A stretch of DNA of 37,804 nt from Gemmatimonadota bacterium (GCA_026706845.1 JAPOXY010000267.1:1-37804); one strand, 5' to 3'. Shown: positions 6,789-15,189, counted from the stretch's first letter. Notes: generated from the sequence alone by a model not told the origin. Numbers and translations: made by a program.

Positions 6789-7010
6789 ATGCACTGCGAC
6801 ATTTGCGGCCGTGAAAATGCGTACATCCACAAACTTGACCGCACGTATGGCAAGGGGAAACATACCATTACCATTCGCAATATTTCCCTTGCGATATGTT
6901 CGGCCTGTGATGAACGCTATTTTGCGTCCCCCATGCCCGACAACGCTGAGCAACTGAGCCCAGTGCTACACACTGAGGCCAAATATTCAGAAGTGATGTA
7001 TCTCGTCTAA
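6789..7010 (+). CDS. YgiT-type zinc-finger protein, copy 2
   Basis: A 73-residue paralogue of the protein at 6210. The cysteines are in the same places (Cys3, Cys6, Cys37, Cys40) and most of the first 60 residues are unchanged (MHCDICGRENA, GKGKHT, TIRNI, LAICSACDERYFA). The last 12 residues differ (TEAKYSEVMYLV versus KHSESTCLV), so change is concentrated at the tail. ATG 6789 is preceded by GAGGAC. After its stop lies only the right half of the terminator found after copy 1, so transcripts may run on into the permease at 7082. The same functional alternatives apply as for copy 1. Confidence 0.8.
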   Translation: MHCDICGRENAYIHKLDRTYGKGKHTITIRNISLAICSACDERYFASPMPDNAEQLSPVLHTEAKYSEVMYLV

Positions 7011-7031
7011 AGATGTAGAAGGTTGTCGATA

Positions 7032-7049
7032 GCATCTATCGGCGGCTTT
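7032..7049 (+). repeat. decayed copy of the zinc-finger terminator
   Basis: GCATCTATCGGCGGCTTT repeats the loop and right arm of the terminator at 6441-6470, but the left arm is absent and the T-run is cut to three. This shows that the duplicated unit included gene plus terminator and that the second terminator has been lost. Confidence 0.7.
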
Positions 7050-7081
7050 AGGGAGTCCAATTTTCAAAGGAGGTCCGTCCC

Positions 7082-9628
7082 ATGCTCAAAAATTACCTGA
7101 CCATAGCCCTGCGAAATCTGGTGCGCTACAAAACATACACCGCAATCAATGCCCTCGGCCTGGCAACGGGCATTGCATTTTGCCTGCTCACATTTCTCTA
7201 TGTGCAGCACGAATGGACTTATGATCAATTTCACGAAAAATCCGATCGCATTTTTCGACTCGGCATGTCTGGCGGAACGTATGGCGGAAGAGACAATACC
7301 ATACATGTCCGACTATCGGATCAAATTGGACCACTTATGCGAGAAAACATCCCGCAATTCGCCCACGTTGTGCGGATCAATGAAGGTCCAGGCACTGTAT
7401 CTCACGGCAACAACACCTTTGAAGTAAAATCTCTGTTTACCGACGATGCCTTTTTTCAATTATTCACGTTTCCACTCATTCACGGCGATTCCAAAACCGC
7501 ACTCGCAAATCCAAACAGTATCGTCTTAACGCAAAGTGCGGCAAAAAAATATTTCGGACAAACCGATGTTGTGGGGCAGGAAATCAGCATCCGCGACAAA
7601 ATCTGGAACGAGGAAGAGAAAACTTTTGTCGTAGCGGGTATCGCAAATGACCCCCCTGAAAATTCCAGCATTCAGTTCGATCTGATTTTTTCTCAGGCAA
7701 GCCGTCCTCCTTCTAAAAATAAAATAACGTCATTTATTATGACACCAGACGGCAAAACCGAACGCAAAGAAATTACCCCGCCCGTCTTTATGAGGGGAAG
7801 AAATGTCACCTATATACAGCTAATTGATAACGTGCAATTGGCAGACGTGGCTCCTGTTCTGAATGCATTTGTTGAAGCAAACAAAACTTCCAGTGGCAAT
7901 TTCAACTCTAAACGCAAGACTCCAGATTTAACCTTGCACTTGCAGCCCATCGCGGATATTCATTTTGATCGCGAAATAACAAATGGACTTTCAGCGCCGA
8001 GCAACCCCGCATATTCCTACATCCTCGCGGGCATTGCCCTCTCTGTATTGCTGGTAGCGTGCATCAATTTTACGAACCTCGCCATTGCGCGGTCTGCGAC
8101 CCGAGCGCGAGAGGTAGGTGTACGAAAAGTGGTCGGAGCAATGCGTTTTCAACTGATGAAACAATTTTGGGGCGAATCTTTGCTGCTCACGGGTGTGGGA
8201 ATGCTACTGGGGCTTGCACTGACAGAGTTTTTTCTTTCGACCTTCAATGCTTTAACACAGGTAAATTTAACACTGAATTATCAACCTTCCCTATCTGGCT
8301 TACTCTTTGGCCTGGCGCTCTTATTGGTTATCAGTCTGGTATCGGGCATCTATCCGGCACTCGTACTATCGGGTTTTGACCCCATTGCCGTTTTGAAGAA
8401 CCGATTCAATATCGGCGGCAGGTCCTGGTCTGGTCGCGTTCTGATCGTTAGTCAGTTTGTCGTTGCGATTTTATTTTTGATTGCCACCCTTGTAATGTCT
8501 CACCAGCTAACATTTTTAAAAGAAAAAAATCTGGGGTTGAATGAGTCACAGGTCGTATTGGTAAAACCGAGGGACTCAAACCGGATGGGTTCATCACCAG
8601 ACCGTCAGCAACACCACCTGAGATTGCAACTCTTCAAGCAAGAACTCAAACGGCATACCAATGTCATAAACGTGACACAATCGCATTTGTTCTCCAACTT
8701 AAAAGCGGACTCAGATAACCGCAAAAGCAATATTACATTCCCCAATGGAGAAGTGGTGGAAAAAGCTGAAATTTCTGTAGATTACGACTTCTTTGACACA
8801 TTGGGTATTAATTTACTGGCGGGACGCAACTTTTCGCCAGATTTTGGCACAGATGCAACACAGGCTGTTCTGGTCAATAAAACATTTGTAGAACGCGCGC
8901 AATTGGAACAACCCTTGAACACGACCTTGCCCCTGACAAAGATGAAAGCCTATTTTACGCCGGGAGATAGCTTGCCAAAAGTTCAGCGAATAAAAGATCC
9001 CCAAATTATCGGTGTCGTAGATGACTTTCATCTACGGTCACTGCATCATGCCCTGCCTCCTTTGGTGATATTTTTAGACGACGTCAGCTTGAGTAGCGAT
9101 TTCCTTGTAAGCATTCGTCCAGAACGCCTGTCCGAAACGCTCGCCTTTATGGCTGAAAAGTGGCAGTCTATTGCGGGCGATGCACCATTTGATTACGTCT
9201 TCCTCGACGAAAATTTTGATCGCCTCTACCGCGAGGAAGAACGCTGGGGCACCATTGTCCAATACGCCTCCTTCTTCGCGCTCTTTGTCGCCTGCCTCGG
9301 GGTCCTGGGCCTCACATCTCTTGCCATTACCCGACGCACCAAAGAAATCGGCATCCGCAAAGTACTCGGCGCATCAAACCATCACATCGTCGCTTTATTG
9401 TCCAGAGAATTTGTAGTACTTATTCTCATCGCCAATCTGATCGCCTGGCCCATCGCCCATTACGGCGTCGAGCACTGGTTGCGAGATTTTGCCTACCGCA
9501 TTGATGCAGGTATGGGCCTCTTTCTGCTCGGCGGATTACTCGTCTTTTTAACAGCCTTGCTCACCATTGGCATTCAAGCCCTCAAAGCCGCACAGCGCAA
9601 TCCCGTCCACGCCCTGCGATATGAGTGA
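7082..9628 (+). CDS. MacB/FtsX-type ABC transporter permease
   Basis: An 848-residue inner-membrane protein with the double MacB_PCD plus FtsX plan. The first helix (about 18-40, INALGLATGIAFCLLTFLYV) is followed by a large periplasmic domain, then a three-helix FtsX block near 310-430 with the coupling segment AREVGVRKVVGAMRFQLMKQFWGES. A second periplasmic unit follows, and a final FtsX block near 720-848 carries the repeat TRRTKEIGIRKVLGASNHHIVALLSREF. The protein ends NPVHALRYE, as is usual. Such permeases export lipoproteins, peptides or antibiotics, or transmit force across the envelope. No ATPase gene is adjacent, so it must use a partner encoded elsewhere. Start: ATG 7082 with AAAGGAGG at 7066-7073. 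Confidence 0.88.
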   Translation: MLKNYLTIALRNLVRYKTYTAINALGLATGIAFCLLTFLYVQHEWTYDQFHEKSDRIFRLGMSGGTYGGRDNTIHVRLSDQIGPLMRENIPQFAHVVRINEGPGTVSHGNNTFEVKSLFTDDAFFQLFTFPLIHGDSKTALANPNSIVLTQSAAKKYFGQTDVVGQEISIRDKIWNEEEKTFVVAGIANDPPENSSIQFDLIFSQASRPPSKNKITSFIMTPDGKTERKEITPPVFMRGRNVTYIQLIDNVQLADVAPVLNAFVEANKTSSGNFNSKRKTPDLTLHLQPIADIHFDREITNGLSAPSNPAYSYILAGIALSVLLVACINFTNLAIARSATRAREVGVRKVVGAMRFQLMKQFWGESLLLTGVGMLLGLALTEFFLSTFNALTQVNLTLNYQPSLSGLLFGLALLLVISLVSGIYPALVLSGFDPIAVLKNRFNIGGRSWSGRVLIVSQFVVAILFLIATLVMSHQLTFLKEKNLGLNESQVVLVKPRDSNRMGSSPDRQQHHLRLQLFKQELKRHTNVINVTQSHLFSNLKADSDNRKSNITFPNGEVVEKAEISVDYDFFDTLGINLLAGRNFSPDFGTDATQAVLVNKTFVERAQLEQPLNTTLPLTKMKAYFTPGDSLPKVQRIKDPQIIGVVDDFHLRSLHHALPPLVIFLDDVSLSSDFLVSIRPERLSETLAFMAEKWQSIAGDAPFDYVFLDENFDRLYREEERWGTIVQYASFFALFVACLGVLGLTSLAITRRTKEIGIRKVLGASNHHIVALLSREFVVLILIANLIAWPIAHYGVEHWLRDFAYRIDAGMGLFLLGGLLVFLTALLTIGIQALKAAQRNPVHALRYE

Positions 9629-9643
9629 GATCGATTTTCTCAT

Positions 9644-9672
9644 TTGACAGAAATGGACAAATCGTGAATATT
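9644..9672 (+). promoter_or_regulatory. promoter for the DUF433 gene
   Basis: TTGACA (9644-9649), 17 bases, AATATT (9667-9672), about 44 bases before the ATG at 9716. Confidence 0.5.
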
Positions 9673-9715
9673 TAAAAAAGAGAAAATAGGAACCTTTGTT
9701 GACCAGGAGACTCAA

Positions 9716-10015
9716 ATGGCTCGCATAGATATTCCCCGAATCGCGTATCCCCATATCGAACGGAATCCAGATATCCTCTCAGGCGAACCCATTATACGAG
9801 GAACACGCATTGGCGTGCGGCATATCGTAGAATGGGACCGCCGTGGATATAGTGTGGATGAAATTATCGCACAATATCCTCATTTGACCCATGCACAGGT
9901 TCAAGATGCTCTATCTTATGCTTTTGATCACAAACCTGAAATTGATCAACTCATCCAGGCAAATACAGAAGACGCAGTCCGATCAAAATATCAAGATAGT
10001 GCATGGATGCCATAA
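9716..10015 (+). CDS. DUF433 family protein (antitoxin-like)
   Basis: A 99-residue DUF433 protein. The hallmark wording is present: HIERNPDILSGEPIIRGTRIGVRHIVE, then YSVDEIIAQYPHLTHAQVQDALSYAFDH, a small domain with a DNA-binding helix-turn-helix. DUF433 proteins usually form toxin-antitoxin pairs with a DUF5615 PIN-like toxin directly downstream. Here the next gene begins 134 bp later under its own promoter and is unrelated, so this is an orphan or the toxin has been lost. ATG 9716 follows AGGAG (9705-9709). It may still act as a repressor of its own promoter. Confidence 0.85.
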   Translation: MARIDIPRIAYPHIERNPDILSGEPIIRGTRIGVRHIVEWDRRGYSVDEIIAQYPHLTHAQVQDALSYAFDHKPEIDQLIQANTEDAVRSKYQDSAWMP

Positions 10016-10076
10016 CCCATTGATTTTATTTTTTTAAAAAAGTTTAATTGTTTTCCATTAAACTGTAAAATTTTCC

Positions 10077-10105
10077 TTGACACCTGTTCTTTTGTTTAGT
10101 ATTTT
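10077..10105 (+). promoter_or_regulatory. sigma-70-type promoter of the 10150-11261 unit
   Basis: TTGACA (10077-10082), 17 bases, TATTTT (10100-10105). Transcription would start near 10112, before the ribosome site AGGAGG at 10139. Confidence 0.6.
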
Positions 10106-10149
10106 TGTGCATAGAACGTTGAGTCATAATTCCTTGACAGGAGGTAATC

Positions 10150-10446
10150 ATGGCAAGCATTGAGGTTCAGACCGAGCAGGATATTAGGGAAATTCTACTG
10201 TCCGATTTGAGTCGAGATTTGCTCAAAGTTGCCGATCGCATCCAAGCCGAGATGCCACATGTACCTTTTGATGCCATTCGCCCCGAAGCCATGGCGCGCG
10301 TCGAAGCCGCTGAGCAAGCTGTCGATACTCTGGCACGAGATTTGACCCAGGGCCAGGGAGAACTCACTGAGTGGCACGGCGCCCTGACGGATTACGAATC
10401 GGCCTGGTTTCAGGTTATTGAGTCTTTAGGCGTTCGCAATAATTAA
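10150..10446 (+). CDS. small protein of unknown function, first gene of annealing-protein unit
   Basis: A 98-residue protein that I do not recognise. It is acidic and almost wholly helical by inspection (DIREILLSDLSRDLLKVADRIQAEM; MARVEAAEQAVDTLARDLTQG), with no signal peptide, membrane helix, cysteine or metal motif. ATG 10150 lies four bases after an ideal AGGAGGT site and behind a strong promoter, so the gene is very likely real and well expressed. Its only neighbour in the unit is the annealing-protein-like gene at 10533, 86 bp downstream beyond an inverted repeat. A role as small partner of that protein is a guess from position. Confidence 0.65.
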   Translation: MASIEVQTEQDIREILLSDLSRDLLKVADRIQAEMPHVPFDAIRPEAMARVEAAEQAVDTLARDLTQGQGELTEWHGALTDYESAWFQVIESLGVRNN

Positions 10447-10474
10447 ATCGCAACCCATATATTCACGTTTATTT

Positions 10475-10504
10475 TCGGCAATAAATAACCCGTCGTATTG
10501 CCGA
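10475..10504. repeat. inverted repeat between the two genes of the unit
   Basis: TCGGCAAT (10475-10482) and ATTGCCGA (10497-10504) form an 8-bp stem with a 14-base loop. There is no T-run, so it is more likely a processing or binding site than a terminator. Confidence 0.45.
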
Positions 10505-10532
10505 TTTCCACGAAAGCAAAGGAGAGATAGCA

Positions 10533-11261
10533 ATGTCCCAGCGAGATATGAAAACGAATAACCCAAATATGAAGGCGACAGCAGCCCAACCCATCGACCA
10601 TATCAAAACTCAGATTGCAGAGTCTGAAGGTTTCCCCACCGAGAAAATCGATGAGTTTGTGGTATTCATCCAGAACGATCCCTACATCACGTCTGCGGGG
10701 TTGCAGTACAAAATGTTACAAACCTATAAGGCTGGCAAATTCGCAGTACAGGCTGTAATGCCTTCCAAAGAAGAATACGCTCTGTTGCGGCGGATGATGG
10801 GATTAAAAGATGAGGAACCGCTGGTGGTAATGCGCGGTGAGGTGTGGGTCGAGGGACTTGCGCGTCCTTTTGTCGATTACGGCACCACAACACCTAAAAA
10901 TCTCAAAGGATTTGTGCGGTTTTCAGATTACCCACTCGAAATGGCGACGCGACGCGCCACCAATCGGGCGATGCGTTTGGCTACCGCAACGGGGATGTGT
11001 TCTGTCGATGAGCTACAGGTAGCCACAGACGCTGCCAGCGATGTTGGGGAGGTGCACAACAGTTCATCTGCAACGCAAAGTCAGATTGATCTGATTAAAA
11101 GTCTGGGACGCAGTCCACGGCTAACCGAGCGGGAACGAGAGCGATTGAAAGCTCAAATTGAAGGCGGATTGGACAAGCGTCAAGCATCTGAATTGATCCA
11201 AAAAATAAAAACGAGGTTAGACGCCCGGCGCAAAGCCGATGCACAACCTATTGCAGCTTGA
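10533..11261 (+). CDS. possible single-strand annealing protein-like (phage recombinase type)
   Basis: A 242-residue soluble protein. The middle (NDPYITSAGLQYKM, then GEVWVEGLARPFVDYGTTTPKNL, then PLEMATRRATNRAMRLATATGMCSVDEL) resembles the core of phage and archaeal single-strand annealing proteins, where a conserved helix of type A-TRA-NRALR occurs. The C-terminus (about 180-235, ATQSQIDLIKSLGRSPRLT, then DKRQASELIQKIKTRLDAR) matches a module often appended to such recombinases. It would bind single-stranded DNA and anneal complementary strands. No phage structural, exonuclease or SSB gene is nearby. ATG 10533 follows GGAGAGA. The assignment rests on pattern memory; an unrelated nucleic-acid-binding protein is possible. 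Confidence 0.42.
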   Translation: MSQRDMKTNNPNMKATAAQPIDHIKTQIAESEGFPTEKIDEFVVFIQNDPYITSAGLQYKMLQTYKAGKFAVQAVMPSKEEYALLRRMMGLKDEEPLVVMRGEVWVEGLARPFVDYGTTTPKNLKGFVRFSDYPLEMATRRATNRAMRLATATGMCSVDELQVATDAASDVGEVHNSSSATQSQIDLIKSLGRSPRLTERERERLKAQIEGGLDKRQASELIQKIKTRLDARRKADAQPIAA

Positions 11262-11267
11262 TTTTGA

Positions 11268-11328
11268 GCCGGTTGTAGCGCGCATTCTTTCGTCAGGGGA
11301 GAGGGGAAGGATTTAGCGTACAACCGGC
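11268..11328. repeat. 10-bp inverted repeat after the annealing-protein-like gene
   Basis: GCCGGTTGTA (11268-11277) and TACAACCGGC (11319-11328) are perfect complements, 41 bases apart. The interior is purine-rich in its second half (CAGGGGAGAGGGGAAGG), facing a pyrimidine-rich first half. It lies just before the terminator at 11342. Confidence 0.6.
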
Positions 11329-11341
11329 ACGTAATAAAAAA

Positions 11342-11370
11342 GCGGGAGCTCTTTGAGAGCCCGCTTTTTT
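11342..11370 (+). terminator. rho-independent terminator of the 10150-11261 unit
   Basis: GCGGG (11342-11346) pairs with CCCGC (11360-11364), with an inner CTC/GAG pairing, then six T. A preceding A-run allows action on both strands. Confidence 0.85.
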
Positions 11371-11395
11371 GTTTTCTACGGCAAATAGTGCCCTC

Positions 11396-11424
11396 TTGTG
11401 CTTTCGTTTCCTTTTGTGTATCAT
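11396..11424 (+). promoter_or_regulatory. candidate promoter of the 11472-19208 gene run
   Basis: TTGTGC (11396-11401), 17 bases, TATCAT (11419-11424). The -10 is good, the -35 weak. It is the only likely promoter between the terminator at 11370 and the ATG at 11472. Confidence 0.4.
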
Positions 11425-11471
11425 GGGGCAAACTGGCAGACGATCAAAAATGCGATAAAAGGCGTATGGTT

Positions 11472-13829
11472 ATGAAAACGATAATACTGGGAATTTTGTG
11501 CATTGCGCTAACTGCAACAGATGGTCTGGCAAAAGATGCTTCGCCAGAGGCCATTGCCGCAGCAGAGAGAGCATACCAAGAAGGGATGAAACACTTTGAG
11601 GCAGAAAATCTGGACGCGGCACTTGTATCGTTTCGATCTGCGATTGCCCAGCACGAAAAATACGCACCTGCTTATGTGGGTCTGGGTCATGTCTATTTGA
11701 AACAGGGCAATCTGGCCGAAGCGGAAAAGGCGTTTAAGACCGCAGTCTCAAAAAACAAAAAATACGCGCCCGCTTACAATGGATTGGGCTTGGTCTATAG
11801 CCGTAAAAAGAACGAACTGCGTCGGGCAATTACGTATTTTCGGGATGCAAATCGGGCAGATAAAAAATACTCGGAAGCGCAATATAACCTGGCGCAAACC
11901 CTGGAAAATTACGGCAGCAGTGAGACCCTCAAAGCCTATCGCAATGTCTTGAAGATCGATCCCAAACACCCCAATGCAAACTATCGCATAGGGATATTGC
12001 TCGATAAAGATGGAGAACGCGAAAAAGCCGTGCAAGCGTATCGCGATCAATTAGAAGCCAAATCGGATCATCTCGGCGCGCGCTTGAATCTGGGCATTGA
12101 TCTGAAATTACTCGGACAATTGCGAGAAGCACTTCAGCACCTGCTCAAAGTTGCAACCGTTGCCAGCGATTTTCAACGTCGAGCCGTACTGGAATTGGCA
12201 CAGGTATTTCAAAGGGCAAAGGCATTTGAACAATCGGCTCGATTATTTGAATCATATATCAAACAGTTGCCCGAAAAAGAACAAGAAACGTATTGCGATC
12301 TAAATCTCCTCACATCGGGTCCCATTCTCAAGGAATATAATGATGCCGAAACCCTCCCCCAAAAAAAGCGCGTTTTTAGAACATTCTGGTCGCGCTTAGA
12401 CCCGGCTCCCGTCACCGAAGCCAATGAACGGTTATTGGAACACTATCGCCGCGTCGCGTATGCGCGTGAATTTTTTGGGACACTTCGATTTCCCTGGGAC
12501 GCTCGAGGCGAAGCCTATATCCGCTATGGCGCACCCGACCATGTGAGCAATTCGGGCAATATTCAACTGGAGCGAACAAAAAAATTGGTTGACGTAAAAG
12601 AGCGGCTCATTCAAAAGGCGGGGCCAGCAGTGGACCGGTTGCTCAGGGCGCGGGCCGACGCGGTCGCATCGAGCATGGTGGGTATGCGCGGGCAATTGCA
12701 GCGCACAGGGGACCGAAGCCCCGGCGCACGCGGCGAACGACAGCAAGTAACCAGTGGAACGATTTTGGGCTGGCCGGTATATCCGGTGGACGGGATATGG
12801 GAATACTGGATCTATGCCGATGTTGGCGATGGCATAGAAGTCGTATTTGAACAGCGCTCAAACCAGGGAGCCTGGGATTATGCCGATATCCCCCTCGGCA
12901 GAGGGCGGATTGCCAGGATATGGCAGGACATGCATCCCGAAATCGTCTTAAAACAGGTTGCGGCTATTACACCGATGACATATCGCCCCGACTTTGCGAC
13001 GGGCGCATTGGATTTTTATCTCGCCTCATCCGCTTTTCGGGGACAAGAAGATCTAACCGCACTCGAAATTTATTACGGTATTCCAACCGCGCAGTTGCAC
13101 TTTGCAGCCGGGCAAGATGGCGCAAGAATCGCACAATTAGACCGCGGCATTGTCGTTTACAATCAGGCGGGCGACCCCGTCTATCGCACGAGCCGGGAAA
13201 TGGTACTGGGCGCGTCCGGAGAGGCCGATCAGTCGCCTGGCGCATATATGCCGGAGATGGACCGTCTGTTTTTAACGCCGGGCAATTATCGCATCTCCGT
13301 ACAGGTTCTGGATCGCCGTTCGAGAAAATCACAGGTGTATCACATCAACCGCGTCGTACCCGAATACGATATAGACGACGAGTTAAAGATCAGCGATGTG
13401 GAACTCGCCGCCACCATCAATGTGGCCGACAAGAGCCGGTTCCAAAAGGGCGGTATCGAAGTGATCCCCATAGCCTCAAGAGCCTATTTGCCCACGCAAC
13501 CCGTGTTTATCTATTTTGAAATTTACAACTTAAAACGCAATGCCTTTGGCCAGACCAAATACCGCGTATCTTATGTGGTGCGATCGCGCGATCAAAAGAC
13601 CATCGGCGCGCGAATTTTGGGTGGCGTGGGCAAAATGCTCGGACAAAAGAGCGAGCAGGGCGTTATTTCAATCGAATACGAACAGGTGGGAACAGAGACA
13701 CAAGAGCCGGGCTATCTTGAATTGGATATGTCGCGCTCTGAACCGGGCGAAAAAATCGTAGAAATCGCGATCGTGGATGAAACAACAGGCCAGACAGCAA
13801 CCGCAACAGCGACATTTGTCACTCAATAG
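11472..13829 (+). CDS. secreted TPR and GWxTD-like domain protein
   Basis: A 785-residue exported protein. The signal peptide (MKTIILGILCIALTATDGLA) is followed by about seven TPR units (residues 30-275), for example KYAPAYVGLGHVYLKQGNLAEAEKAFKTA. The next part resembles the GWxTD domain of Gemmatimonadota, Latescibacterota and Acidobacteriota: FWSRLDPAPVTEANERLLEHYRRVAYAREFFG, then RGEAYIRYGAPDHVS. The GWxTD signature itself reads FPWDARG, so the motif is divergent. The C-terminal 350 residues look beta-rich. Start: ATG 11472, nine bases after AAAAGG, gives a clean signal peptide; ATG 11466 is an alternative and the frame also extends upstream to 11388. It lies 16 bp before the glycerate kinase. 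The biochemical role of GWxTD proteins is not known to me; an envelope scaffold is plausible. Confidence 0.75.
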   Translation: MKTIILGILCIALTATDGLAKDASPEAIAAAERAYQEGMKHFEAENLDAALVSFRSAIAQHEKYAPAYVGLGHVYLKQGNLAEAEKAFKTAVSKNKKYAPAYNGLGLVYSRKKNELRRAITYFRDANRADKKYSEAQYNLAQTLENYGSSETLKAYRNVLKIDPKHPNANYRIGILLDKDGEREKAVQAYRDQLEAKSDHLGARLNLGIDLKLLGQLREALQHLLKVATVASDFQRRAVLELAQVFQRAKAFEQSARLFESYIKQLPEKEQETYCDLNLLTSGPILKEYNDAETLPQKKRVFRTFWSRLDPAPVTEANERLLEHYRRVAYAREFFGTLRFPWDARGEAYIRYGAPDHVSNSGNIQLERTKKLVDVKERLIQKAGPAVDRLLRARADAVASSMVGMRGQLQRTGDRSPGARGERQQVTSGTILGWPVYPVDGIWEYWIYADVGDGIEVVFEQRSNQGAWDYADIPLGRGRIARIWQDMHPEIVLKQVAAITPMTYRPDFATGALDFYLASSAFRGQEDLTALEIYYGIPTAQLHFAAGQDGARIAQLDRGIVVYNQAGDPVYRTSREMVLGASGEADQSPGAYMPEMDRLFLTPGNYRISVQVLDRRSRKSQVYHINRVVPEYDIDDELKISDVELAATINVADKSRFQKGGIEVIPIASRAYLPTQPVFIYFEIYNLKRNAFGQTKYRVSYVVRSRDQKTIGARILGGVGKMLGQKSEQGVISIEYEQVGTETQEPGYLELDMSRSEPGEKIVEIAIVDETTGQTATATATFVTQ

Positions 13830-13845
13830 CACAGGAGCAAATGCA

Positions 13846-15189
13846 ATGTGTATTTTCGACGTTGAAACCATGCGCGCACACGCGCGTGAGATTTTTGATA
13901 CAGCAGTCAAAGCAGTTGATGCCGAACAGTGCGTGCGGCAATTTGTATCGCTGGATGGCGATATTTTGCACATAGGCGATCAAAATTATGATTTAAGTAT
14001 TTACCACCGCATCCTGGTCGTGGGCACGGGCAAAGCCTCACCACAGATGGGCGTGGCTCTGGAAGATATATTGGGTGCTCGCATCTCCGGTGGATCTATG
14101 AATACAAAATACGAGCATGCATTGCCCTTAAAACATATCGACATAGTGGAATGCGGCCATCCCGTACCCGATGAATCGGGAGTTGACGGCGTCGGACGAA
14201 TGGTGCGTCTGCTGGAAGAAGCAGATGAAAACACACTGGTGATTTGTTTGATTTCCGGAGGCGGCTCGGCACTCGCGCCCGCACCTGCTGAGGGATTGAC
14301 GCTTGCGGACAAGCAAGAGACGACGAGTCTATTGTTGGCCTGTGGTGCAAATATTGTAGAACTCAATGCCATCCGCAAACACCTGTCGCGCTTAAAAGGT
14401 GGGGGGTTAGCGCGGGCGGCTTTTCCCGCAACAGTTGTCGCACTCATGTTGTCAGATGTGATTGGCGATCCCATGGATGTCATTGCATCTGGCCCCACAG
14501 TGCCGGATACTGCAACATTTAAGACGTGTATGGATATCCTGGACAAATACGAATTGGTCGATAAAATACCCGAAAGTGTTCGGCTGCGACTAAAAGCCGG
14601 TTTGGCCGGAGATATTGAAGATACGCCCAAGCCCGGCGACGCGGCACTCTCCAGAGTTCAAAATCTCGTGGTGGGTAGCAATGGTCTGGCAGTGACGGCG
14701 GCGAATAACAAAGCGATGGAATTGGGGTATAATACCCTGGTATTATCTACGCGCATCGAGGGCGAGGCGAGAGAAGTCGCTTATGTATATGCGGGTATTG
14801 CCAAAGAAATTGTGACATCTGGACAGCCCATTGCGGCCCCGGCCTGCGTGATTGCCGGCGGAGAAACAACCGTGCTGGTGAGCGGAGATGGCAAGGGCGG
14901 ACGCAATCAAGAAATTCCGCTATCGGGCGCAATTCAATTGGCCGGATGGGACAATGTCGTACTATTTAGCGGAGGCACCGATGGCACCGACGGACCGACC
15001 GATGCCGCGGGCGCCGTAGCCGATGGACAAACCATAGCGCGAGCAGAGGCACTGGGACTATCCGCGATCGCGCATCTAAAAAACAATGACGCCTACCACT
15101 TTTTTAAACCACTGGACGACCTGATCATCACCGGAGCAACCGGAACTAATGTAGCAGATGTCGCGCTGGTAATGGTCGGACATGCATAA
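13846..15189 (+). CDS. glycerate 2-kinase (DUF4147/MOFRL family)
   Basis: A 447-residue kinase of the GckA/TtuD type, converting D-glycerate and ATP to 2-phosphoglycerate. The N-terminal DUF4147 domain has VVGTGKASPQMGVALEDIL, VECGHPVPDESGVDG, LISGGGSALAPAPAEGLTLADK and NAIRKHLSRLKGGGLA, the conserved substrate and catalytic segments. The C-terminal MOFRL domain has AGGETTVLVSGDGKGGRNQE and FSGGTDGTDGPTDAAGA. Start: ATG 13846 behind AGGAG (13833-13837); an earlier ATG at 13777 lies inside the previous gene. It is 16 bp after the TPR protein and 18 bp before the dioxygenase. In this operon it may take a C3 product formed by the neighbouring oxidative enzymes into lower glycolysis. Confidence 0.88.
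   Translation: MCIFDVETMRAHAREIFDTAVKAVDAEQCVRQFVSLDGDILHIGDQNYDLSIYHRILVVGTGKASPQMGVALEDILGARISGGSMNTKYEHALPLKHIDIVECGHPVPDESGVDGVGRMVRLLEEADENTLVICLISGGGSALAPAPAEGLTLADKQETTSLLLACGANIVELNAIRKHLSRLKGGGLARAAFPATVVALMLSDVIGDPMDVIASGPTVPDTATFKTCMDILDKYELVDKIPESVRLRLKAGLAGDIEDTPKPGDAALSRVQNLVVGSNGLAVTAANNKAMELGYNTLVLSTRIEGEAREVAYVYAGIAKEIVTSGQPIAAPACVIAGGETTVLVSGDGKGGRNQEIPLSGAIQLAGWDNVVLFSGGTDGTDGPTDAAGAVADGQTIARAEALGLSAIAHLKNNDAYHFFKPLDDLIITGATGTNVADVALVMVGHA

Noticed and set aside
9690-9701. Second LexA-like site GAACCTTTGTTG
   Set aside because: The right half ends in G instead of the conserved C, so it fails the palindrome, and it lies downstream of the promoter next to the ribosome site.
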